A stretch of 58,348 bases of DNA from positions 63,229 through 121,576 of the forward strand of contig PBHD01000004.1 of the NCBI GenBank assembly GCA_002719315.1, in the 5' to 3' direction. Of the stretch, positions 49,573-58,111 are shown piece after piece. The stretch is from Flavobacteriaceae bacterium. GTDB taxonomy: Bacteria > Bacteroidota > Bacteroidia > Flavobacteriales > Flavobacteriaceae. Each line of letters begins with the position of its first letter. Within the stretch, counting starts at the first letter, position 1. A program made the translations under genes and the position numbers. The notes below the pieces were generated by a model that had not been told where the DNA came from, searched no databases, and saw only the letters and a program-made list of their open reading frames with translations.

Positions 49573-50472
49573 TTAAATGTTTCTTGGGTGAAATTTTTTC
49601 ATAATTTTTTTTAAATGTTTTGTGTCCAGATGAGTATAAATTTCAGTAGTTATTATATTTTCATGTCCCAGAAGTTTTTGTATAGTTCTTAAGTCAGCTC
49701 CATTTTCAATTAAATGAGTTGCAAAAGAGTGCCTAAGAGTATGAGGACTAATATTTTTTTTAATATTAGACTTAATGGCTAATTCTTTAATTATTGTGAA
49801 AATCATAACTCTTGATATTTGACGACCATTTCTATTAAGAAAAACTGTATCAGAATTATTTTCAATAATTTTAGATTTAGGCCTTTCACTTTTTATATAA
49901 ATTTTTAAATATTTTTTTGAAAATTTTCCCATTGGCACCAATCTTTGTTTATTTCCTTTTCCAAACACTTTAATTAAATTTTCTTTAAAAAAAAGATTTG
50001 ATAATTTAAGATTTGTTAACTCTGAAACTCTTAATCCACTTGCGTAAAGTGTTTCTATTATAGCTCTATTCCTAATTCCTTGAGGATGACTTAAATCAAT
50101 ATTTTTTATAATTTTAATTATCTCATTTAAACTTAAACTGTTGGGAAGTTTTTTCCCAATTTTTGGAGTTTCTATAAGGCTTGAAGGATTAGTTTTGATA
50201 AAAGACTCAAATGCTAAATAATCAAAAAAACTTCTTATTCCAGAAATTCTTCTTGCTTGTGTTTTAGCGCTATTAACTTTGGATTGATCATAAATGTATT
50301 TCTTTATTATTTCGCTATTACATTTTTTTGGATTTTCGGATAATTTATTTTTTTTTATAAAACCATGAAATGATTTCAAATCTGATGTATAACTTTCAAT
50401 TGAATTTTCTGAAAGTCCTCTTTCGATTTTAAGAAACATTTTAAATTTTGAAATTGCTTCTAACCAATTCAT
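49573..50472 (-). CDS. Tyrosine recombinase XerD/XerC-like
   Basis: Site-specific recombinase that resolves chromosome dimers at dif. The 299-residue protein has an N-terminal SAM-like core-binding domain (FKMFLKIERGLSENSIESY) and the catalytic domain with Arg in SGLRVSELTNL, HxxR in SPHTLRHSFATHLIENGADL, His in QKLLGHENI and the nucleophile Tyr in TTEIYTHLD. The length and lack of nearby mobile genes favour a housekeeping Xer protein over an integrase. It is divergent from aroQ. No dif site was recognised. Confidence 0.93.
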   Translation of the reverse strand: MNWLEAISKFKMFLKIERGLSENSIESYTSDLKSFHGFIKKNKLSENPKKCNSEIIKKYIYDQSKVNSAKTQARRISGIRSFFDYLAFESFIKTNPSSLIETPKIGKKLPNSLSLNEIIKIIKNIDLSHPQGIRNRAIIETLYASGLRVSELTNLKLSNLFFKENLIKVFGKGNKQRLVPMGKFSKKYLKIYIKSERPKSKIIENNSDTVFLNRNGRQISRVMIFTIIKELAIKSNIKKNISPHTLRHSFATHLIENGADLRTIQKLLGHENIITTEIYTHLDTKHLKKIMKKFHPRNI

Positions 50473-50504
50473 AAGAAAAATTTTATTCTAAACTCTTAAA
50501 ATAT

Positions 50505-50512
50505 TATTTTTG
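50505..50512 (+). promoter_or_regulatory. -7 promoter element of aroQ (TATTTTTG)
   Basis: TAnnTTTG match ending 14 bases before the aroQ start, in the short divergent gap with xerD. No -33 TTG at normal distance. Confidence 0.4.
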
Positions 50513-50526
50513 AACAAATATTTCAA

Positions 50527-50952
50527 ATGAAATTAAGCATAATTAATGGACCAAATTTAAATTTACTTGGAAAGAGGGAACCAAATATTTATGGAAAAGA
50601 ATCTTTTGATGTATTTTTAAATTTTCTAAAGAAAAAATATTCTAATGTTAATTTTGATTATTTTCAATCAAATATTGAAGGTGAAATAATTGATCAAATT
50701 CAAAAGGTTGGATTTACTTATAACGGTATACTTTTAAATGCAGCCGCTTTTACTCATACTTCTATAGGTATAGCAGACGCTATAAAGTCTGTTAATACAC
50801 CTGTTATAGAAATTCATATTTCTAACACATTTTCTCGTGAAGACTTTAGACATAAATCATACATTTCTCCTGTATCAAAAGGTTTGATTGTTGGTTTTGG
50901 TTTTGAAAGTTATAGATTAGGAGTTGAAAGCTTTATTACTAATTATAAATGA
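50527..50952 (+). CDS. aroQ: 3-dehydroquinate dehydratase, type II
   Basis: Third step of the shikimate pathway by the trans-elimination mechanism. The 141-residue protein starts with the signature IINGPNLNLLGKREPNIYG, which contains the catalytic Arg and Tyr. It continues with QSNIEGEIIDQIQ, LLNAAAFTHTSIGIADAI and the EIHISNTFSREDFRHKS loop with its catalytic His. The 3' end overlaps lpdA on the other strand by 10 bases. Confidence 0.97.
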   Translation: MKLSIINGPNLNLLGKREPNIYGKESFDVFLNFLKKKYSNVNFDYFQSNIEGEIIDQIQKVGFTYNGILLNAAAFTHTSIGIADAIKSVNTPVIEIHISNTFSREDFRHKSYISPVSKGLIVGFGFESYRLGVESFITNYK

Positions 50953-52331
50953 ATAACTTCCCCATATGCATCAGCTACTGCTTCCATGACAGCTTCACTC
51001 ATTGTGGGATGAGGATGTACTGTTTTTAATATTTCATAACCAGTTGTTTCTAGTTTCCTTCCAAGAACTGCTTCAGCAATCATATCCGTAACACCTTCTC
51101 CAATCATATGACACCCTAGCCATTCACCATATTTTTTATCAAAAATTACTTTGATAAAACCGTCAGAATTACCACTTGCTTTTGCTTTTCCAGAGGCTGA
51201 AAACGGAAACTTTCCTATTAAAATATCATATCCACTTTCTTTTGCCTGCTTTTCGGTCATTCCTACAGATGCCACTTCAGGACTACAATAGGTGCAACCA
51301 GGAATGTTGTTATAATCTAATTTTTGAACATTATGACCTGCAATTTTTTCAACACATAAAATACCCTCAGCTGAAGCTACATGAGCAAGAGCAGGCCCTT
51401 TAGTGATATCACCAATAGCATAATAACCTGGAATATTAGTTTCATAGAAATCATTAACTAAAATTTTATCGTTATCTACTGCTATTCCAATATCTTCTAG
51501 ACCTATATTTTCAATATTTGATTTAATCCCTGTTGCTGAAATTATTATATCTGCTGTTAAAATTTCTTCTTTTTTTTCAGTTTTGAATTTAGCAGAAACA
51601 TTTTTTGCTTTTTTCTCAACCGATATGACCTCAGAATTTGTAAAAACCTTAATTCCATTTTTTTTAAAATTTCTTTCTAATTGTTTGGAAATATCTTCAT
51701 CTTCAATAGGCAATATGTTTTTTTGATATTCAATTACAGTTACATCCGTACCAATAGCGTTGTAAAAATATGCAAACTCAATTCCAATAGCTCCTGAACC
51801 AATAATAATAATTTTTTTTGGTTGTGATTTCAAACTCATAGCTTCTCTATAACCAATTACTTTTTTTTGATCTTGTGGAATATTTTTTAATTCTCTTGAT
51901 CTAGCTCCGGTAGCGATAATTATATTATCAGCTTCAACAATTATTTTCTTCTTATTATTTTCAACTTCAACTTTTTTTCCATTTAATATTTTTCCATGTC
52001 CTTCTATTACATCAATTTTATTTTTTTTCATTAAAAACTTAACTCCATCACTCATGGAATTAGATATATTTCTACTTCGATCTATAATTGATTTGAAATC
52101 TTTTTCATATCCATTAATCTTTAATCCATAATCTGAAGCTTTTTTTAAATAATTAAAAACTTGAGCTGATTTTAAAAGAGCTTTAGTAGGAATACATCCC
52201 CAATTCAAACATATTCCACCTAAATTTTCTTTTTCAATAATTGCAGTTTTTAATCCTAGTTGAGATGCTCTTATAGCAGCAACATAGCCTCCTGGTCCAC
52301 TTCCAAGGATTATTAAGTTATATTTTTCCAT
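50943..52331 (-). CDS. lpdA: Dihydrolipoyl dehydrogenase (E3)
   Basis: Flavoprotein that reoxidises dihydrolipoamide in 2-oxo-acid dehydrogenase complexes and the glycine cleavage system. The 462-residue protein has the FAD site ILGSGPGGYVAAIRASQLG, the redox disulfide in GGICLNWGCIPTKALL and the NAD site IIGSGAIGIEFAYFYN. The second FAD motif is YYAIGDITKGPALAH, and the C-terminal interface holds the catalytic His-Glu pair in HPHPTMSEAVMEA. No E1 or E2 gene is nearby. Confidence 0.97.
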   Translation of the reverse strand: MEKYNLIILGSGPGGYVAAIRASQLGLKTAIIEKENLGGICLNWGCIPTKALLKSAQVFNYLKKASDYGLKINGYEKDFKSIIDRSRNISNSMSDGVKFLMKKNKIDVIEGHGKILNGKKVEVENNKKKIIVEADNIIIATGARSRELKNIPQDQKKVIGYREAMSLKSQPKKIIIIGSGAIGIEFAYFYNAIGTDVTVIEYQKNILPIEDEDISKQLERNFKKNGIKVFTNSEVISVEKKAKNVSAKFKTEKKEEILTADIIISATGIKSNIENIGLEDIGIAVDNDKILVNDFYETNIPGYYAIGDITKGPALAHVASAEGILCVEKIAGHNVQKLDYNNIPGCTYCSPEVASVGMTEKQAKESGYDILIGKFPFSASGKAKASGNSDGFIKVIFDKKYGEWLGCHMIGEGVTDMIAEAVLGRKLETTGYEILKTVHPHPTMSEAVMEAVADAYGEVIHL

Positions 52332-52357
52332 TTACATTTAAAGATTAAAGTTGAAAC

Positions 52358-52365
52358 CAAATTTA
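52358..52365 (-). promoter_or_regulatory. -7 promoter element of lpdA (TAAATTTG)
   Basis: TAnnTTTG match on the minus strand, 26 bases before the lpdA start, in the 50-base gap after msrB. Confidence 0.4.
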
Positions 52366-52381
52366 CGAAATATGAAAGTTA

Positions 52382-52777
52382 TTATTTCGAATTATTTGAT
52401 CTAAAGTCAACAGAAATTGAGTTTACACAATATCTTTTTCCAGAATCAGTAGGACCATCATTAAAAACATGTCCTTGATGCCCTCCACATTTAGAACAAA
52501 TTATTTCAATTCTGTTCATGCCATAAGAATAGTCTTCAATATAATTTATAGAACCTTTTATAGATTTGTCGAAACTTGGCCATCCACAACTGCTGTGAAA
52601 TTTATTTTCAGAGTTAAATAATTTTTGCCCACAACCCTTGCAAGAATATACACCATTATCAAAAAAATCATTATATTTTCCTGTAAAAGGAGGTTCAGTT
52701 CCTTTTTTTCTTAAAACCTTATATTCTTCAGGGCTTAATTTTTGTTTCCACTCTTTTTCAGAAAATTTTATTTTCAT
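52382..52777 (-). CDS. msrB: Peptide-methionine (R)-S-oxide reductase, cytoplasmic
   Basis: Repairs methionine-R-sulfoxide in proteins. The 131-residue protein without signal peptide has two zinc CxxC pairs (YSCKGCGQ and IICSKCGGHQGHVFNDGP), the GWPSFD motif and the catalytic Cys in GKRYCVNSISVDF. It follows 5 bases after a second, lipoprotein-type msrB and is likely co-transcribed with it. Together they would cover cytoplasmic and envelope compartments. Confidence 0.95.
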   Translation of the reverse strand: MKIKFSEKEWKQKLSPEEYKVLRKKGTEPPFTGKYNDFFDNGVYSCKGCGQKLFNSENKFHSSCGWPSFDKSIKGSINYIEDYSYGMNRIEIICSKCGGHQGHVFNDGPTDSGKRYCVNSISVDFRSNNSK

Positions 52778-52782
52778 TTTAA

Positions 52783-53265
52783 TTAATTTTTGATTTCAAT
52801 AAATTTTAAAGCAGCAGAATTGACGCAATGTCTTTTTCCAGTAGTTTTTCTTGGTCCATCCTCAAACATATGGCCAAGATGGCCCCCACATTTATTACAT
52901 TTTAGTTCTACCCTTGGGTATCCTATTTTGTAATCTATACTATATTCTATATTATCATCATTGCCTTTGTCAAAAGAAGGCCATCCAGAACCTGAATCGT
53001 ATTTGTTTTCAGAATCATATAATTTACTATTACACCCTTTACATACGTAATAACCTTTTTCGTAAAAATCATCATATTTTCCTGAAAAGGCAGGTTCAGT
53101 ATAAGCTTTTCTTAATACATAATAGGACAGATTTGGTAATTCTTTTTTCCAAATCTCGTCAGATTTTTCAATAATATATTTTTTAGAAACAATAATTTCT
53201 TTTTGACCATTTGTTTTACAGCCTATTAATCCAGTTAAAACTAATGTTAATAAAATTTTTTTCAT
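52783..53265 (-). CDS. msrB: Peptide-methionine (R)-S-oxide reductase, lipoprotein form
   Basis: Second MsrB, of 160 residues, from the ATG at 53265. An upstream TTG at 53277 lies inside the promoter -7 element and is rejected. The N-terminus MKKILLTLVLTGLIGCKTNG is a lipoprotein signal with lipobox LIGC, so the protein is probably anchored in the envelope. The domain has both zinc pairs (YVCKGCNS and KCNKCGGHLGHMFEDGP), SGWPSFD and the catalytic Cys in GKRHCVNSAALKF. It precedes the cytoplasmic msrB by 5 bases. Its likely role is repair of oxidised envelope proteins. Confidence 0.92.
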   Translation of the reverse strand: MKKILLTLVLTGLIGCKTNGQKEIIVSKKYIIEKSDEIWKKELPNLSYYVLRKAYTEPAFSGKYDDFYEKGYYVCKGCNSKLYDSENKYDSGSGWPSFDKGNDDNIEYSIDYKIGYPRVELKCNKCGGHLGHMFEDGPRKTTGKRHCVNSAALKFIEIKN

Positions 53266-53274
53266 TTTTTTTAG

Positions 53275-53282
53275 CAAATTTA
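53275..53282 (-). promoter_or_regulatory. -7 promoter element of the msrB pair (TAAATTTG)
   Basis: TAnnTTTG match on the minus strand followed by C, ending 9 bases before the chosen ATG. It overlaps and argues against the TTG at 53277 as a start codon. Confidence 0.45.
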
Positions 53283-53329
53283 TTAAATGATTAATTAATA
53301 TATTAGTTTTTATAATTAATCAATATTAT

Positions 53330-53337
53330 TAAATTTG
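53330..53337 (+). promoter_or_regulatory. -7 promoter element of the MFS gene (TAAATTTG)
   Basis: TAnnTTTG match ending 17 bases before the start codon at 53355. No -33 TTG at normal distance. Confidence 0.4.
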
Positions 53338-53354
53338 ATATATAAATTTTTTAA

Positions 53355-54695
53355 ATGTTAAAAAGTCCTTTTCCTTTGAAAAAGGGTAGCAAAAAATTAA
53401 TAAATGCATGGGCTTTTTATGATTGGGCTAATTCTGTCTATCCTCTTGTTATTTCCTCAACTATTTTCCCTATATATTATGGAACATTGTTTGATGATAT
53501 TAATACAATTTCTTTTTTTGATTTTCAAATTAAAAACACTGCTGTAATTAGTTTTGTAATAGCAGCCGCTTTTATTATTGTAGCATTAAGTTCTCCGATA
53601 TTATCTGGTATAGCTGATTACCTTGGGAACAAAGTCAAATTCATGAAATTTTATGTTTATATGGGATCCTTTTCTTGTGTTGCCTTATATTGGTTTGATA
53701 TTGATAATATTTATTTTGGTTTATTTTTTTACTTTCTTGCATTGATTGGGTTTTGGGGAGGTTTAGTTTTCTATAACTCTTATTTACCTGAAGTTGCATA
53801 CCCTGATCAGCAAGATAGATCAAGTGCTAGAGGTTTTTCATTTGGATATGTTGGTAGTGTATCATTATTGTTATTTAATTTATTTATGATAATGAACCCT
53901 AAGTTATTTGGTATTCCAGGTAACGAAAGTGAATCTTCGATGATAGCAATGAGATATTCATTTATATTAGTCGGCTTATGGTGGATCTTGTTCAGCCAAT
54001 ATTCTTTTTATTATTTACCTAGGGTAAGAATTAAAAAAAAGGTTTCTTCACATGTTATTTGGAATGGATACAGAGAATTAAGAAATGTTTGGAGATTATT
54101 AAAAAATGAAGTTGGGTTAAAACGATATTTACCTGCATTTTTCATTTACAGTACAGCTCTTCAAACCGTTATTTTAATCGCTGCTTATTTTGGAGAAGAA
54201 GAGATTTTATGGCCAGATGCAACTGAAAAAACAATTGGATTAATAGTCAGCATTTTATTAATTCAACTTGTTGGGATTATTGGAGCTTATTTTACAGCTA
54301 GAGCTTCTGAAAAATTTGGAAGTATTCCAATATTAATAATAATTAATATTTCATGGGCTATTATTTGTTTGATAGCTTATCATATAAAAAGTCCATTTGA
54401 ATTTTATGTAACCGCATGTTTCGTTGGTTTGTTTATGGGTGGTGTTCAGGCATTATCTAGATCAACTTATTCTAGGTTAATTCCAAAAACAAATAACACA
54501 ACCTCTTTTTTTAGTTTTTATGATGTGTCTGAAAAAATAGGAATTGTTATCGGTATGATAATTTTTGGCATTCTTGATCAATATACCGGAAATATGAGAA
54601 CTTCAATTATCTTTTTTCTCATTTTATTCCTCATTGGAGCTTTAATGCTTAATCGTGTTCCAAGAGATAAATTGTCAAAAAAAATCTTGGCATAA
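53355..54695 (+). CDS. MFS transporter, Atg22/UMF1-like
   Basis: Membrane transporter of 446 residues with about 12 hydrophobic helices. The start INAWAFYDWANSVYPLVISS is the hallmark of the UMF1/Atg22-like branch of the major facilitator superfamily. GIADYLGNKVKFMKFY in the first cytoplasmic loop and SRSTYSRLIPKTNNTTSFFS near residue 370 are also typical. Yeast Atg22 exports amino acids from the vacuole, but the substrate of bacterial members is unknown. It stands between divergent msrB genes and lon, probably as a single-gene unit. Confidence 0.88.
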   Translation: MLKSPFPLKKGSKKLINAWAFYDWANSVYPLVISSTIFPIYYGTLFDDINTISFFDFQIKNTAVISFVIAAAFIIVALSSPILSGIADYLGNKVKFMKFYVYMGSFSCVALYWFDIDNIYFGLFFYFLALIGFWGGLVFYNSYLPEVAYPDQQDRSSARGFSFGYVGSVSLLLFNLFMIMNPKLFGIPGNESESSMIAMRYSFILVGLWWILFSQYSFYYLPRVRIKKKVSSHVIWNGYRELRNVWRLLKNEVGLKRYLPAFFIYSTALQTVILIAAYFGEEEILWPDATEKTIGLIVSILLIQLVGIIGAYFTARASEKFGSIPILIIINISWAIICLIAYHIKSPFEFYVTACFVGLFMGGVQALSRSTYSRLIPKTNNTTSFFSFYDVSEKIGIVIGMIIFGILDQYTGNMRTSIIFFLILFLIGALMLNRVPRDKLSKKILA

Positions 54696-54702
54696 CTATT
54701 GA

Positions 54703-54718
54703 ACTATATATATAGTTA
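54703..54718. other. AT-rich perfect palindrome after the MFS gene
   Basis: AACTATATATATAGTT is fully self-complementary and lies 8 bases after the MFS stop codon in the 111-bp gap before lon. It may act as a weak terminator hairpin or a protein-binding site, but no T run follows it and A/T-only palindromes arise easily in this base composition. Confidence 0.3.
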
Positions 54719-54806
54719 TATCATTTTGTGTTATATGTTCTATTTAAACCAATATTATAAACTATGTTTAAATATTTTGTGTGACAGAATGGCTTAAATT
54801 TTAATT

Positions 54807-57263
54807 ATGAATAAATTTAATTATAATTCTTTAGACAATTTGTCGCTTCATGATATAGAATCTGAAGCTGAATTTATACCTCTTATGACTTCTGAGGATG
54901 AAGAAGCACTAAATAAAGAAGCTCTTCCACAAGTTGTTCCAATCCTTCCATTAAAAAACAATGTTCTTTTTCCAGGTGTTGTTATACCAATTACTGCGGG
55001 TAGAGATAAATCTATTCAACTTATTAAAGATGCTAACAATGCAGATAAAGTTATAGGTGTTGTCGCTCAAAAAGATAAAAAGATAGAAAACCCCGGGATA
55101 GAAGACATATATTCTTTAGGAACGGTTGCTCAAATATTAAGAGTTCTTAAAATGCCTGATGGTAATACAACGATAATTATTCAAGGAAAGAAAAGATTTA
55201 AAATTGATAGTATAGTAGAGGAAAAACCATATATAAAAGCAAAAATTAAAGATTTTATTGATGACGAAACAGACAAAAAAAATAAGGAGTTTATCGCAAC
55301 AATAGATTCTATAAAAGATATGGCAATAAATATTATTAAAGAAAACCCCAATATTCCTTCAGAAGCTTCTTTTGCTATAAAAAATATTCAAAGTCCAACA
55401 TTTTTGGTAAATTTTGTTTCCTCTAATATGAATTTAATTATTAAGGATAAACAAAAAATATTGTCAATTCAAAGTTTAAAAGAAAGGGCTCTTTTATGCT
55501 TAAAATATATGAATACTGAATATGAAAAGTTAGCATTAAAAAATGATATTCAATCCAGAGTAAGAAATGAAATGGATGTTCAACAAAGAGAATATTACCT
55601 TCATCAACAAATGAAAACAATTCAAGAAGAATTAGGAGGAGTTTCATATGAGCAAGAAGTTGAAGATATGAAGAAGAGGGCGTTAGATAAAAATTGGAAT
55701 AAAGCTGTAGAAAATCATTTTCAAAAAGAACTCCTTAAACTTCAAAGGATGAATCCTCAAGTAGCTGATTATTCAGTTCAAAGAAATTACTTGGACTTAT
55801 ATCTGGATCTTCCTTGGAATGATTATTCTGAAGATAATTTTGATTTAAAAAGATCAGAAAGAGTTTTAAATAAAGATCATTATGGTCTTGAAGAGGTAAA
55901 GAAGAGAGTTATTGAATATTTAGCAGTGCTAAAATTAAGAAAGGACATGAAATCTCCTATATTATGTTTACATGGCCCCCCTGGTGTTGGTAAAACTTCC
56001 CTAGGTAAATCTATAGCAAATGCACTAGGAAGAGAGTATGTTAGAATATCTTTAGGGGGAATGAGAGATGAAGCAGAAATTCGAGGTCACAGAAAAACTT
56101 ATATAGGGGCTTTGCCAGGAAGGATTATTCAAAGTATAAAAAAAGCTGGGAAATCAAACCCAGTTTTCGTCTTAGATGAAATTGATAAAATCTTTTCAGG
56201 GGTACAAGGAGATCCTGCTTCTGCACTTCTAGAAGTATTAGATCCAGAACAAAACCTCGAGTTTTATGATAATTTTTTAGAAATAGGTTATGATTTATCA
56301 AAAGTACTGTTTATAGCTACCGCAAATAATCTAGCTCCTATTTACCCTGCTCTAAGAGACAGAATGGAAATAATAAATGTAAGTGGGTATACTATTGAAG
56401 AAAAAATTTCAATTACTCAAAAATTTTTATTACCAAAACAACTAAAAGAACATGGATTAAATAAGACTCATTTGAAAATAAACAATAAAGTCGTCGAGAA
56501 AATTGTTGATGGTTACACAAGAGAGTCAGGCGTGAGAGGATTAGAAAAGCAAGTTGCTAAATCTGTTAGGTATGTTGCAAAATCAATTGCTATGGAAGAA
56601 AATTATATTAAAAATCCTAATTCTAACGATTTAATTGAAATTTTAGGACCTGTTAAAGTTCATCGAGACTTATATGAAAACAATTTTATTGCAGGTGTTG
56701 CTACTGGTCTTGCATGGACAGCTGTTGGTGGAGAGATTTTATTTATTGAATCTTCTATTTCAAGAGGTAAAGGAAATTTATCAATAACAGGTAACTTGGG
56801 AAAAATAATGAAAGAATCTGCAACTATTGCAATTGAATTTATTAAAGCAAACTCTGATATAATAGGCTTATCTAATTTTAATTTTGAAAAATACAATATT
56901 CATATGCATGTTCCAGAAGGATCAACCCCTAAGGATGGGCCTAGTGCGGGAATAACAATGCTTTTATCATTAATTTCATTATTTACTCAAAAAAGAATTA
57001 AAAAAAACATTGCAATGACCGGTGAAATAACATTAAGAGGAAAAGTGTTGCCTGTAGGAGGAATTAAAGAAAAAATACTTGCTGCAAAAAGATCTAATAT
57101 TAAAGAAATTATTCTTTCTAAGGATAATGAAAAAGATATAAAGGAAATTAATTCGAAGTATTTAAAAGGATTAAAGTTTTATTATATCGACAAAATGATT
57201 GAAGTGATTGAAATAGCTTTAACAAATAAAAATGTTATAAATTTTAAAAATTTTAATTTATAA
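54807..57263 (+). CDS. lon: ATP-dependent protease Lon
   Basis: Cytoplasmic quality-control protease of 818 residues. An acidic N-terminal extension precedes the substrate-binding domain (VPILPLKNNVLFPGVVIPI). A central coiled coil (VQQREYYLHQQMKTIQEELG) and the AAA+ module follow, with Walker A HGPPGVGKTSLGKSIA, Walker B PVFVLDEIDKI and sensor region FIATANNLAPIYP. The C-terminal protease domain has the catalytic serine in PKDGPSAGITMLL and the lysine in PVGGIKEKILAAKRSN. cmk follows 10 bases later. TGACAGAATGGC upstream is a faint echo of the dnaK dyad, too weak to call. Confidence 0.98.
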   Translation: MNKFNYNSLDNLSLHDIESEAEFIPLMTSEDEEALNKEALPQVVPILPLKNNVLFPGVVIPITAGRDKSIQLIKDANNADKVIGVVAQKDKKIENPGIEDIYSLGTVAQILRVLKMPDGNTTIIIQGKKRFKIDSIVEEKPYIKAKIKDFIDDETDKKNKEFIATIDSIKDMAINIIKENPNIPSEASFAIKNIQSPTFLVNFVSSNMNLIIKDKQKILSIQSLKERALLCLKYMNTEYEKLALKNDIQSRVRNEMDVQQREYYLHQQMKTIQEELGGVSYEQEVEDMKKRALDKNWNKAVENHFQKELLKLQRMNPQVADYSVQRNYLDLYLDLPWNDYSEDNFDLKRSERVLNKDHYGLEEVKKRVIEYLAVLKLRKDMKSPILCLHGPPGVGKTSLGKSIANALGREYVRISLGGMRDEAEIRGHRKTYIGALPGRIIQSIKKAGKSNPVFVLDEIDKIFSGVQGDPASALLEVLDPEQNLEFYDNFLEIGYDLSKVLFIATANNLAPIYPALRDRMEIINVSGYTIEEKISITQKFLLPKQLKEHGLNKTHLKINNKVVEKIVDGYTRESGVRGLEKQVAKSVRYVAKSIAMEENYIKNPNSNDLIEILGPVKVHRDLYENNFIAGVATGLAWTAVGGEILFIESSISRGKGNLSITGNLGKIMKESATIAIEFIKANSDIIGLSNFNFEKYNIHMHVPEGSTPKDGPSAGITMLLSLISLFTQKRIKKNIAMTGEITLRGKVLPVGGIKEKILAAKRSNIKEIILSKDNEKDIKEINSKYLKGLKFYYIDKMIEVIEIALTNKNVINFKNFNL

Positions 57264-57273
57264 GCTTTTTTTA

Positions 57274-57945
57274 ATGAAAGATATTATAGTAGCAATAGAC
57301 GGAAATGCTGCAACTGGCAAGAGTACACAATCAAAAAAAATAGCTTTATATTTAAATTACCAGTACATAGATTCCGGAGCAATGTACAGAGCTGTAACTC
57401 TTTATGCTATTAGAAATAAAATTTTACCTAGTAATTTAAATCAAATTAATTCTATGTTATCAAAAATTAAAATAAATTTTAAATTTTTAAATGGTAAAAA
57501 CAAAACTTTTTTAAATGGTGAAGACGTTGAAAAATTAATTCGTTCTAAAGATGTTGCAAACAAAGTTAGTTCTTATGCTAAAATTAAAATAATCCGTGAA
57601 TTTTTAATTTCAAAACAACGTGAATTTGGAATAAATAAAAGAATTGTTATGGAAGGTAGAGACATTGGTACAGTTGTTTTTCCAAAAGCAGAATGTAAAT
57701 TTTTTTTTAAATCGGATGTTAACATTTCAGCTAATAGGAGATATAAAGAAATTATTAAATCAGGATCTCAAACTAAATTTGAGGATGTCCTTTCAGAAGT
57801 TTCAAAAAGAGATATTACCGATAAAAAAAGAGCACACTCGCCATTAAAAAAAGCCAAGGATTCAATAGAAGTCGATGTTTCTAATAAATCTATAAGTCAA
57901 ATTTTTGAATATTTAATTGAAATCATTCTAAGAAAAATAAAATGA
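57274..57945 (+). CDS. cmk: Cytidylate kinase
   Basis: Phosphorylates CMP and dCMP with ATP. The 223-residue protein has the P-loop AIDGNAATGKSTQSKKIA, the substrate segment YIDSGAMYRAVTLYA, the EGRDIGTVVFPKAECKFF motif and the lid KRDITDKKRAHSPLKKAKDS. It follows lon by 10 bases and is probably co-transcribed. In many bacteria rpsA follows cmk. Here a Lys/Ala-rich repeat protein follows instead, with its own promoter. Confidence 0.96.
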   Translation: MKDIIVAIDGNAATGKSTQSKKIALYLNYQYIDSGAMYRAVTLYAIRNKILPSNLNQINSMLSKIKINFKFLNGKNKTFLNGEDVEKLIRSKDVANKVSSYAKIKIIREFLISKQREFGINKRIVMEGRDIGTVVFPKAECKFFFKSDVNISANRRYKEIIKSGSQTKFEDVLSEVSKRDITDKKRAHSPLKKAKDSIEVDVSNKSISQIFEYLIEIILRKIK

Positions 57946-57971
57946 TTCAACTAAATTATATAAAGTTATTA

Positions 57972-58003
57972 TTTGCTTATAATTAATAATGTAATTAAAT
58001 TTG
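57972..58003 (+). promoter_or_regulatory. Complete Bacteroidetes promoter of the repeat-protein gene
   Basis: TTTG (57972-57975), a 20-base spacer and TAAATTTG (57996-58003) match the -33/-7 consensus well. The start codon at 58112 follows after about 100 bases of leader, in which I see no clear hairpin or small gene. Confidence 0.75.
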
Positions 58004-58111
58004 CAGGCTTTAAAAATTTTAAGAAGAGTAATTAAAGCGATAATTTTTATTAACATCTTTTGATTATTAAATTTTAACTCTTCGATTAATCATTATACAA
58101 AAATTATAGAA

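Noticed and set aside
49573-50472. Tyrosine recombinase as a sign of an integrated element
   Set aside because: It has the size and motifs of housekeeping Xer recombinases, and no phage, tRNA or attachment repeats lie near it.
54773-54794. Possible copy of the dnaK dyad upstream of lon (TGACAGAATGGC)
   Set aside because: Only three of five positions of the second arm fit and no -24/-12 element follows, so it is within chance expectation.
58001-58063. TTG-initiated 20-codon frame before the repeat-protein gene
   Set aside because: It begins inside the promoter -7 element and so could not be on the transcript in full.
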